A stretch of DNA of 6,938 nucleotides from CAZCPB01 sp964540295 (lineage in GTDB: Bacteria; Planctomycetota; Phycisphaerae; Phycisphaerales; UBA1924): the NCBI GenBank assembly GCA_964540295.1, contig CAZIMT010000169.1:1-6938 (forward strand). Direction: 5' to 3'. Below, piece by piece: positions 1 through 5,190 of the stretch. A program made the translations under genes and the position numbers. Position 1 is the stretch's first letter. Every line of letters begins with the position of its first letter. The notes beneath the pieces were generated by a model. That model did no database searches. It saw only the letters and a list, made by a program, of their open reading frames with translations, and was not told where the DNA came from.

Positions 1-209
1 TGATGAACGATAACGCCCCTTCGCCCGATTGCTTTAGTTGCTGATTGCCTTCGCACAGGCGGGCTGATTTAGAGGCTGCGGGAAGGATTGGATCGTGGGC
101 TGGGAAACGTACGAGCTTTTAACTACGCGTGGTGATGTGGGCGGGAAGGAGAAAGGCTAGGCTCGGAGAGCCGACCTAATAAGCCGACTTGCGTGGCGGA
201 AACGGACGT
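1..209. other. Left-edge intergenic stretch, no gene recognised
   Basis: No open frame with family resemblance is visible on either strand. On the minus strand this is the region just past the second terminator. It holds a small imperfect hairpin near 155-176 (GGCTC/GAGCC pairing around a three-base loop) and ends at a purine-rich GAAGGGG (minus sense, about 14-20). That could be a ribosome site for a leftward gene starting beyond base 1, but no start codon is seen. Confidence 0.4.
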
Positions 210-252
210 AAAAAAGGAGCCGCCCGCGGACGGATCCTCCGTGCGCGGGCGG
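210..252 (-). terminator. Second intrinsic terminator of the mraZ-downstream RNA region
   Basis: Read on the minus strand, a nine-pair GC stem (244-252 with 220-228) is followed inward by one C-C mismatch and a five-pair stem ACGGA/TCCGT closed by a three-base loop. After CTCC comes a run of six T (215-210). The A-run is on the plus-strand left side only, so the terminator works leftward. It lies about 90 bases beyond the first terminator and would end any transcript that reads through it. Confidence 0.8.
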
Positions 253-258
253 CAGTGT

Positions 259-297
259 GGCGGCGAGGCTGGTGGGTGGTGGGTTGACCTCGCCGCC
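259..297 (-). ncRNA. Hairpin with double CCCACC loop, part of hairpin array
   Basis: A perfect ten-pair stem (259-268 with 288-297, CCTCGCCGCC on the complementary arm) holds a 19-base loop. On the minus strand this loop contains CCCACC twice, separated by one A. It sits between the two terminators, so with the 210-252 terminator it could form a short separate RNA, or it could be the read-through tail of the longer RNA. The same CCCACC appears in the loops of three upstream hairpins. On the plus strand the loop reads GGTGGGTGGTGGG, which has four G-tracts and could form a two-layer G-quadruplex. The strand of transcription is inferred from the terminators. Confidence 0.5.
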
Positions 298-337
298 GCA
301 AGATGAGGAGAAAGCAGAACTGACAAAGCGAGACAGG

Positions 338-370
338 AAAAAAGCGCTCGGTCGTGGTGGGCGACCGAGC
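338..370 (-). terminator. Intrinsic terminator with CCCACCA loop
   Basis: The nine-pair perfect stem GCTCGGTCG/CGACCGAGC (346-354 with 362-370) is followed on the minus strand by GC and six T (343-338). It is both the last hairpin of the candidate RNA and a canonical Rho-independent terminator for the mraZ transcript. Its loop carries the CCCACC motif shared with the upstream hairpins, which is not needed for termination. Confidence 0.85.
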
Positions 371-670
371 ACGGGTGAGAGCCTTGCCCGGGGTCATGAG
401 GGGTCCCTGGGTCGGCCGGGCTTTCTCCGGTGGTGGGACCGGAGATGGTCAGGTCGGCGACGCATCCATGCGTCGCTTGGACTGACCGAGGCCCGAGCCA
501 TCGGCCGTTGGTGGGAACGGCCGAGTGTGTGGGACAGCAACGTCTTCGAGTCCGTTCGTTGTCCCGGGCAGGCTCGTCTGGTGAAACTGACTTTGAGGCC
601 CGCGGGGGCTCCTTCGGTTGTCATTCGATCCTCTGCAAACCCCGCCGGTGCTTTTCAGCTTCGGCGGAGC
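338..670 (-). ncRNA. Candidate multi-hairpin RNA with repeated CCCACC loops
   Basis: Starting about 25 bases after the mraZ stop, the minus strand folds into consecutive strong hairpins. In order they are: 642-667 (CCGCCG/CGGCGG with a GAAA-capped inner stem); 531-565 (GGGACA/TGTCCC); 501-524 (nine perfect pairs, loop CCCACC); 447-487 (six-pair outer and eight-pair inner stem, loop TGGA); 425-444 (seven pairs, loop CCCACC); 386-421 (GCCCGG/CCGGGC); and 346-370 (nine pairs, loop CCCACCA), followed by six T. The stems differ in sequence from copy to copy while pairing stays perfect and the CCCACC loop stays fixed, which is internal covariation favouring a functional RNA. I see no clear promoter of its own, so it may be processed from, or co-transcribed with, mraZ as a long 3' UTR. 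It matches none of RNase P RNA, tmRNA or SRP RNA by motif. A short open frame (394-624) overlaps it but looks like chance. Function is unknown; C-rich loops in other bacteria pair with G-rich ribosome-binding sites. Confidence 0.5.
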
Positions 671-692
671 TCTTTCCAAGGCCAACCAGAGT

Positions 693-1163
693 TCAGGGAT
701 TCCTTCCCCCGTGCTCCGACTTTTTCGCCTGGATCCGGGCCACGAGTTCGGGGAGGCTGTTGAAGCGGTTGGACGCTTCCGCGTTCCAAGCCGCTCGGTC
801 GCGGACTTCGAGCCGATCCCTGGCTCCGACCACGACCACCTCACCGTTCAGGCCCGTTCGTTCCAAGTGCTGCTTCGGGAGCGTGATCCGTCCCGCGCTG
901 TCCATTTCCAATCGTTCCGAAAAACCGAAGAGAGCCGCTTCCAATTCCGCCTCGTCCCGGTCGGGAGTGAGGGTGCCTTGATTCCGCGAGGCCAGTTGTT
1001 CAAACTGAGTCTCGGGATAAATCCGAAGAATGCCGCCGGGCCAGGGGACGCAGATCCAGGCGTTCCCGTGCTTGGCGGGGTCCCACTGAGCGCGGTACTT
1101 GGCCGGAACCGCCAAGCGGAGCTTCGCGTCGATCGTGAGCTCGGCCTGACCGGTAAAAAGCAA
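693..1163 (-). CDS. mraZ: MraZ transcriptional regulator
   Basis: A 156-residue protein, close to the usual MraZ length of about 150. It has the two tandem AbrB-like (SpoVT/MraZ) swapped-hairpin halves. The first motif is DAKLRLAVPAKYR near residues 12-24 (the common DxKGR here has L for G). The second is DSAGRITLP near residues 88-96, followed by GEVVVVGARDRLEVRDRAAW, typical of the family. MraZ forms ring-shaped oligomers that bind tandem TGGG-type boxes and repress the division and cell-wall operon, including its own promoter. The start is TTG (plus-strand CAA at 1161-1163), chosen because an AGGAG lies nine bases upstream and the MLFTGQAE N-terminus fits the family. Downstream on the same strand there is no rsmH in the window; a structured RNA region with terminators follows instead, so this mraZ appears to be transcribed alone. 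The C-terminal tail (AKKSEHGGRNP) is polar and slightly longer than in enterobacteria. Identification is secure. Confidence 0.95.
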   Translation of the reverse strand: MLFTGQAELTIDAKLRLAVPAKYRAQWDPAKHGNAWICVPWPGGILRIYPETQFEQLASRNQGTLTPDRDEAELEAALFGFSERLEMDSAGRITLPKQHLERTGLNGEVVVVGARDRLEVRDRAAWNAEASNRFNSLPELVARIQAKKSEHGGRNP

Positions 1164-1172
1164 AGGACCACA

Positions 1173-1177
1173 CTCCT
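1173..1177 (-). promoter_or_regulatory. Ribosome binding site of mraZ
   Basis: AGGAG on the minus strand, nine bases before the TTG start at 1163. It decides the non-ATG start, because no in-frame ATG gives an intact first AbrB half. Confidence 0.75.
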
Positions 1178-1192
1178 AGAACCAGATATGGG

Positions 1193-1221
1193 ATTATGCC
1201 CCACTTTGCCCCACAACGCAA
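1193..1221 (-). promoter_or_regulatory. mraZ promoter
   Basis: On the minus strand, TTGCGT (1216-1221) and CATAAT (1193-1198) are separated by exactly 17 bases. This is a good sigma-70-type promoter, with transcription expected to begin around 1186 and a leader of about 25 bases carrying the AGGAG site. The spacer contains the MraZ boxes. Confidence 0.7.
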
Positions 1222-1223
1222 CA
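1199..1223 (-). promoter_or_regulatory. MraZ operator: TGGGG boxes at 10-bp spacing
   Basis: Read on the minus strand, TGTTG (1219-1223), TGGGG (1209-1213) and TGGGG (1199-1203) are each separated by five bases, the arrangement TGGGN-N5 known for MraZ-binding repeats. Two boxes are perfect and the distal one is degenerate. They fill the -35/-10 spacer, so bound MraZ would block RNA polymerase, implying autorepression. Confidence 0.75.
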
Positions 1224-1257
1224 CTAATCGTCCTTTTTTCTGAATCTTGTTCGAAAG

Positions 1258-1286
1258 TTGTCAATTCCAGATCATTTTCGTGGTAT
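1258..1286 (+). promoter_or_regulatory. Possible promoter of the flavin-reductase-like gene
   Basis: TTGTCA (1258-1263) is followed after 17 bases by TGGTAT (1281-1286). The -35 is good, the -10 is weak. It lies in the divergent region between mraZ and the plus-strand gene and would give a leader of about 110 bases. An ATTCAG/CTGAAT inverted repeat (1285-1290 and 1306-1311) overlaps the likely start of transcription. Confidence 0.3.
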
Positions 1287-1364
1287 TCAGGGGGGCTTTC
1301 AACATCTGAATTTGGTTGAAGTTCGTTCCTTGAGAGGCATTCGGGGGTTTTTACCAGTTTCGAG

Positions 1365-1379
1365 CCTCACTTCGTGAGG
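1365..1379 (+). other. Leader hairpin before the flavin-reductase-like gene
   Basis: CCTCAC and GTGAGG pair around a three-base TTC loop, 22 bases before the start codon. There is no T-run, so it is not a terminator. It may only be leader structure. Confidence 0.35.
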
Positions 1380-1401
1380 GAGCTTTGCGAACGGAGAGTC
1401 G

Positions 1402-2031
1402 ATGCCCAGTTCACCCGATGAAATCCGATCAGCGATGAGCACCGAAGCCGAGAAAGTCTGGGATTCGACGCCCGCCGCAGACTCGCGGCCTGGGCTCTCC
1501 TCGCGCGTGCCGGAGGGTCCGTCACGTCCGCAGGCTTCTTCGCGCATCGGCCCGCCCATGAACGAGGCTCCACCCCAGAACGTGACGGCGGCGCTCGCGC
1601 TCATCCCGGGCGGGAAGTGGGTCATGACCACGCAGCTCGATGGCAAGCGTGGCGGGGTGTTGGTGCGCTCGGTCTCCGCCTGCGCCGATGAACCGCCGCT
1701 GATCGCGGTCTCCGCGTGGAAGGGCCACGGCATCGAGCCCATGATCCGCGATAGCCGGCACTTTTGCGTGTGCCTCATAGACCCGGAAGATCGCCTGCTC
1801 GCGCGCAAGTTCACCGGACACTTGGCCGATCACGCGGACCAGTTTGATTCACTGCCAACGCAGCGGCTTGTCAGCGGTTCGCCAGCTCTCAAGCGGTGCC
1901 ACTTGGCGATCGACTGCGAGGTCGTGCGGCACATCGATGTCGAGGCCGACCACGAGTTGTACGTGGGGCTGGTTTTGGCGACGCTGGTGGATGGCCGCGT
2001 GTGCGTGAGGCCGCGCGACGACAAGCGGTAA
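1402..2031 (+). CDS. Flavin reductase-like (FMN-binding split barrel) protein
   Basis: The 209-residue product resembles the flavin reductase-like domain family (NAD(P)H:flavin oxidoreductases and related FMN-binding split-barrel proteins). The recognisable part runs from about residue 62 to 205: ALALIPGGKWVMTTQ, then VLVRSVSACADEPPLIAVSAWKG (flavin-contact region, where the family often has a Ser or Thr and a cis-Pro), then HFCVCLIDPED and a C-terminal strand ELYVGLVLATLVDG typical of the family's end. The first 55 residues are Pro/Ser-rich and look disordered. The ATG at 1402 is preceded by GGAGAG, so I chose it, but ATG codons at 1435 and 1558 are alternatives; the last would give only the domain. 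It would bind FMN and probably transfer electrons from NAD(P)H; substrate unknown. It converges on the glycosyltransferase with 33 bases between stop codons and no clear terminator there. Confidence 0.8.
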   Translation: MPSSPDEIRSAMSTEAEKVWDSTPAADSRPGLSSRVPEGPSRPQASSRIGPPMNEAPPQNVTAALALIPGGKWVMTTQLDGKRGGVLVRSVSACADEPPLIAVSAWKGHGIEPMIRDSRHFCVCLIDPEDRLLARKFTGHLADHADQFDSLPTQRLVSGSPALKRCHLAIDCEVVRHIDVEADHELYVGLVLATLVDGRVCVRPRDDKR

Positions 2032-2064
2032 GAACTTAAGCCGTGCGGCCGTCGCGAGCGGTGG

Positions 2065-3381
2065 TCATCCCACGCGTGCACGTGAGGCTCGTTGTTGCGC
2101 GAGCGTCGCGTCGATGAACGACCTGATTCCCTGCTCGAAGTTTGCGATTGAGAACGCTTCGGCACGAGCGCGGCAGAGCGCTGGCGTGCTGTCCGTGCGC
2201 GCGGCGATTATGCGGGCCGCGGCGGTGGCAAGGGCGAGTGGGGTTGGTTCATCGAAGAATGTTCCGGTCGCCCCGTCGTCGATGATGTCGAGCGCGCCGC
2301 CAGCCCGACGCGCGACGACCGGCAGGCCGCACGCGAGGGCCTCAGCGGCGATGATGCCGAAGTCCTCGATCTGCGGGAAAAGCAAGAGTTCCGCGCGGCG
2401 GTAGAGATCGCGGAGTGTGTCGTCGGGCACGCGGCCCAGGAACTCGACCGAGGAACCAGCACCGCGCGAGGCGCGGCGCCGCAGCTCACGCCGGGCCGAG
2501 CCCGTCCCAACCACGACGAGCCGCTTGTTGGCGAGAGCCGCGGCCTCGATGGCAAGGTCGGTGCGCTTGTACGGTTCGAGCGCACCAACGACGAGCCAGA
2601 AATCCTCGCGCGAGATGCTCGGATCAGGCTTATAAAAATCTGTATCCACGGGCGGGTGCAGCACGTCGGAAGTTCGGCCGAGGTGATGCAGGATCTGCTG
2701 GGCGGTGTGCGCAGAGTTGGCGATGAAACGAGTGACGTGCTGGCTTGTGGCGCGGTCCCATTCTTTGAAGCGTTCCGAATACGCGGCCAGGCCGAGACGT
2801 GCGAGTGCGTTCTGCGCGGATTGATCGCGTTGCGACCAGACGTATCGCGCGGGGCTGTGGCAGTAACAAAGATGCGGCACGCCGGGCGGGGCCTTCAGAC
2901 CTTTGATCGCGGCGGAACTCGTCGAGATGACAAGGTCAAAGGGTTGAACGGCGTGATCACGAGCGAGTTGTTTCGACAAGGCCCTCACCGCGGCCGGGTA
3001 CAGCGGCAGCAGCCAGCGGCGGAGCTTGAGCGCACCAGGCAGCCGCATCAACGGCGACGCGACGCGACGGAGCTGATCGATGTTGGGCAGGATCGGCAGG
3101 CGGTCGTCGAACATGAGATAGAGCGGCGTCGAGTGCGGCGTTTGATCGCGCGATCTTTTCAACACGACGTTGGCGATGTGCTCGAGAACTTTTTCTCCGC
3201 CGCGCAGCCCGCACAGCCAGTCGTGAGCGAGCGCCACGCGAAGTGGGCGAGGCTCGGCGGCCAGAACCTCGACGGGAAGGACCTCGACAGGCCGGACCTC
3301 GACAGGGAGCATCTCGACGGAAAGGCCTGTCGAAACAGTGGCGGGCTGGACCGGGCGAGGTTGAGGAGTGGAAGAAGGCAT
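2065..3381 (-). CDS. GT4-family glycosyltransferase (WbaZ-like)
   Basis: A GT-B fold, nucleotide-sugar-dependent glycosyltransferase of family 4 (438 residues from the ATG at 3381). The N-terminal domain starts near residue 47 with LRVALAHDWLCGLRGGEKVLE and contains HLCYCHSPARYVWSQRDQ, both characteristic of the WbaZ-like mannosyltransferase branch. The C-terminal donor-binding domain has VVVGTGSARRELRR, VEFLGRVPDDTLRDLYRRAE and the E-x7-E motif in EDFGIIAAEALACGLPVV (Glu339 and Glu347), followed by AGGALDIIDDGATGTFF. It probably acts at the cytoplasmic face of the membrane in polysaccharide or lipopolysaccharide-type glycan assembly. The reading frame is open upstream to a TTG at 3480, but those 33 residues are encoded by a 9-bp repeat and look like leader. 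No Shine-Dalgarno is seen for either start. Residues 20-41 are four pentapeptide repeats of the VEVLP type. It stands alone: no other glycan genes are adjacent. Confidence 0.9.
   Translation of the reverse strand: MPSSTPQPRPVQPATVSTGLSVEMLPVEVRPVEVLPVEVLAAEPRPLRVALAHDWLCGLRGGEKVLEHIANVVLKRSRDQTPHSTPLYLMFDDRLPILPNIDQLRRVASPLMRLPGALKLRRWLLPLYPAAVRALSKQLARDHAVQPFDLVISTSSAAIKGLKAPPGVPHLCYCHSPARYVWSQRDQSAQNALARLGLAAYSERFKEWDRATSQHVTRFIANSAHTAQQILHHLGRTSDVLHPPVDTDFYKPDPSISREDFWLVVGALEPYKRTDLAIEAAALANKRLVVVGTGSARRELRRRASRGAGSSVEFLGRVPDDTLRDLYRRAELLLFPQIEDFGIIAAEALACGLPVVARRAGGALDIIDDGATGTFFDEPTPLALATAAARIIAARTDSTPALCRARAEAFSIANFEQGIRSFIDATLAQQRASRARVG
3259..3318 (-). repeat. 15-bp tandem repeat coding VEVLP-type pentapeptides
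   Basis: Four 15-bp units with consensus (plus strand) GACCTCGACAGGGAG run inside the glycosyltransferase N-terminal extension. They encode VEMLP, VEVRP, VEVLP and VEVLA. The unit length keeps frame, so copy number can vary without breaking the gene. Confidence 0.8.
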
Positions 3382-3409
3382 GAGGCAGTGTGAGAACTCA
3401 GAGGTGTGG

Positions 3410-3462
3410 GCAACGAGAGCAACGAGAGCAACGGGGCAACGGGAGCATCGGGGGCAACGAGA
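3410..3462. repeat. 9-bp tandem repeat array
   Basis: Six near-identical units of GCAACGAGA type (one unit is 8 bp) occupy the divergent region between the glycosyltransferase and the amidohydrolase. On the minus strand it lies in the glycosyltransferase leader; read in frame it would give Cys-Pro/Val-Ala-Leu runs that do not look like protein. Confidence 0.8.
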
Positions 3463-3511
3463 GATATCGAAAGAGATCAATACAAACCGGGTCGGGCCGC
3501 GGGCGGACTTC

Positions 3512-3517
3512 TATAGT
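3512..3517 (+). promoter_or_regulatory. -10-like TATAGT directly before the amidohydrolase start
   Basis: TATAGT ends five bases before the ATG at 3523, so transcription would begin at or next to the A of the start codon. There is no -35 at the standard distance and no Shine-Dalgarno, which fits a leaderless mRNA with a TANNNT-type promoter. The alternative is a normal leader with translation starting at 3619. Confidence 0.45.
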
Positions 3518-3522
3518 TGCTC

Positions 3523-4653
3523 ATGATTGAGCGTCTCATCGTTGGTTCTACGCGCGGGCGACCTGTGGGATCGTCGAACCTGCCGGGGCTCGATTATCGC
3601 CTTGAAGCGGCCGCGTTCATGCGACCGACCAAAGCCCTGATCGATATCCATAGTCATATTACGGGCGCCAAGGCGGCGGCGGTGTACCGCGACGTTGCTC
3701 GGCTCTATGGCGTGGGCTTGACCTACTCGATGACGCCGCTGCCGATGGTAGAGGCGGTGAAAGAGGTGCTCGGGCCGACGATCCGGTTCATCGCGATCCC
3801 CAACTGGGGAGCCACCGACAAGGCCCACGCCTACCGCGCGGGCATGCTCGAAGACCTCGAAGTCTTCAGCGCCAAGCACAACGCCAAGATGATGAAGTTC
3901 TGGAACGCTCCGCGCTTCCGCGAGATGTTCCTCGGCGACGCGGGCATCGACCTGGTCGAGCTCGACAGCTCGTGGCGTGTGCGAACTGCGGAACTCGCGC
4001 AAAGCCTCGGCATGATGTTCATGGTTCACATCGCCGACCCCGACACCTGGTTCAAGACCAAGTACGCCGACGTCAAGGTGTACAAGACCAAGGTTCAGCA
4101 GTACGAGCCGCTGGAGCGGATGCTCGACCGCTTCCCCGCCCCGTGGATCGCGGCTCACATGGGCGGTTGGCCTGAGGATCTGAAGTTCTTGAGCGGGCTG
4201 CTGGATCGGCACGCGAACCTGCACCTCGATTGCTCGGCCACCAAGTGGATGGTGCGCGAGATCTCCAAGCACCCGCGCGAAGAGTTTCTCGCGTTTATGA
4301 CTCGCTGGAAAGAACGAATCATGTTCGGCTCAGACATCGTGACCACCGACGACCACGTCGTGCCCGCCAAGCAGAACCCCAACCACCCCAAGGCCGACCA
4401 GGCCAGCAGCCTCGACAGCGCGTTCGATCTCTACGCGAGCCGGTATTGGGCGCTGCGCGCGATGCTGGAGAGCGAGTACGAGGGGCCGTCGCCGATCGCG
4501 GACGGAGATTTGAAGATGGTGGAGCCGGGGAAGTACACGGACACGTCGTCGCCGATGATGCGCGGGTTTGGGCTGCCGCGAGAGATTTTGGAGTTGGTGT
4601 ATTGGGGGAACGCGGAGAGAGTGGTTGAGGGGTGGGAGAGGGGAAGTGGGTGA
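3523..4653 (+). CDS. Amidohydrolase family 2 (Amidohydro_2) metal-dependent hydrolase
   Basis: A 376-residue TIM-barrel hydrolase of the Amidohydro_2 family. Metal ligands are visible in the expected order: HSH in LIDIHSHITG (His43, His45), a barrel histidine in MVHIADP (His169), another in AAHMGGWPED (His212), and the catalytic Asp in IMFGSDIVTTDD (Asp271). The family hydrolyses amides or esters or decarboxylates aromatic acids (as in ACMS decarboxylase) using a divalent metal; the substrate here cannot be told. There is no signal peptide, so it is cytoplasmic. The start is uncertain. A TTG at 3517 overlaps the -10-like box, and the ATG at 3523 would be leaderless. The ATG at 3619 (MRPTKALIDIHSH) gives the usual short distance to the HxH motif, and codon use before it is less GC3-rich. 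The final residues are acidic and Gly-rich. A strong hairpin follows the stop by about ten bases. Confidence 0.9.
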   Translation: MIERLIVGSTRGRPVGSSNLPGLDYRLEAAAFMRPTKALIDIHSHITGAKAAAVYRDVARLYGVGLTYSMTPLPMVEAVKEVLGPTIRFIAIPNWGATDKAHAYRAGMLEDLEVFSAKHNAKMMKFWNAPRFREMFLGDAGIDLVELDSSWRVRTAELAQSLGMMFMVHIADPDTWFKTKYADVKVYKTKVQQYEPLERMLDRFPAPWIAAHMGGWPEDLKFLSGLLDRHANLHLDCSATKWMVREISKHPREEFLAFMTRWKERIMFGSDIVTTDDHVVPAKQNPNHPKADQASSLDSAFDLYASRYWALRAMLESEYEGPSPIADGDLKMVEPGKYTDTSSPMMRGFGLPREILELVYWGNAERVVEGWERGSG

Positions 4654-4662
4654 GACGTGGCG

Positions 4663-4688
4663 TCGAAGTTGGGTACTGCCGACTTCGA
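4663..4688. other. Ten-pair hairpin after the amidohydrolase
   Basis: TCGAAGTTGG pairs with CCGACTTCGA (one G-T wobble) around a six-base GTACTG loop, ten bases past the stop. There is no T-run on either side, so it is not a standard intrinsic terminator; it may protect the 3' end of the mRNA or be a REP-like element. Confidence 0.45.
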
Positions 4689-4775
4689 TGGTTCAGGCTC
4701 AGTATTCAAGGCGAGGTGACATTGACTTCGTGGCACTGAGATCAGTTCCTACCGATCACAGTGTCTTCATTCTGC

Positions 4776-5001
4776 TCACGCCGAGAGTCTCCACCCGCGA
4801 CTGGTGAAATCAGCCGCGAACGAGAGAGAGGCGGTGATGTCTTCGTCGGTGATCGCAGAGAAGTCGCGGCAGATCTCGTCGCGCGACATCTTGGCCGCGA
4901 GCCAGCCTAGGACATCGCCGACTGTGATCCGCATCTCGCGGATGCAAGGCTTGCCACCACGTTCACCAGAGCTCGACGGTGATGACGGTGCGGTAGCCCA
5001 T
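4776..5001 (-). pseudogene. DUF433 family (antitoxin-like) gene with a one-base frameshift
   Basis: On the minus strand the ATG at 4999-5001 opens MGYRTVITVE, which matches the usual DUF433 start, then stops at once (LW, TGA). Shifting by one base restores the core of the family: GERGGKPCIREMRITVGDVL, then GWLAAKMSRDEICRDF and ITDEDITASLSFAADF, ending at TGA 4776-4778. The total of 226 bases is one more than a 74-codon gene needs. Dropping one base from GAGCTCTGG would give the common VEPGERGGKPCIR junction, so a single-base insertion there (about 4972-4979) is the simplest explanation. DUF433 proteins have a small winged-helix-like fold and usually precede a PIN-like DUF5615 toxin gene. No such partner is seen in the 120 bases downstream. 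A restart at the internal ATG (MRITVGDV) would give a 52-residue fragment. It could also be a sequencing error. Confidence 0.75.
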
Positions 5002-5060
5002 GGAAAATGATATCGGCAGAGACGAACGTCCAGCCGCTCTCACGCGCGCCTGAAACAAAC

Positions 5061-5088
5061 AACGGCCTCAGATCGCTCCGAGGCCGTT
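5061..5088. terminator. Bidirectional intrinsic terminator
   Basis: The stem AACGGCCTC/GAGGCCGTT (nine pairs, ten-base loop) is followed by TTCTTTG on the plus strand and by GTTTGTTTC on the minus strand. It lies between the minus-strand FN3 gene and the minus-strand DUF433 remnant and would mainly end the FN3 transcript coming from the right. Confidence 0.75.
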
Positions 5089-5190
5089 TCTTTGCTCATT
5101 TATAACATTCAGCGAGGGTGCGGGGGGGTGCGAAGGCAGCGCCTCTGCGTTCCAAACTTCTCTTCGCTCACGCACCCACACCTCAAATCT

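Noticed and set aside
446..456. GGTCAGGTC resembling the conserved part of bacterial SRP (4.5S) RNA
   Set aside because: The GGAAGGAAGCAGC asymmetric loop that should follow is missing; a palindromic hairpin with a four-base loop follows instead.
394..624. 76-codon minus-strand ORF after mraZ with a fair AGAGGA site
   Set aside because: The product is Arg/His/Pro-rich with no family resemblance. Its sequence is dictated by the hairpins (the CCCACC loops give Ser-His), and overlapping frames on both strands are equally open. The RNA explanation fits better, though a leader-type peptide is not excluded.
257..763. 168-codon plus-strand ORF and the 430-981 and 618-1319 plus-strand ORFs
   Set aside because: They run antisense to the hairpin array and mraZ, have no recognisable domains, and are products of high GC content.
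2656..3393. 245-codon plus-strand ORF
   Set aside because: It is antisense to the well-supported GT4 glycosyltransferase; no motifs.
4804..5010. 68-codon plus-strand ORF
   Set aside because: It is the antisense of the DUF433 remnant, whose minus-strand frames match a known family.
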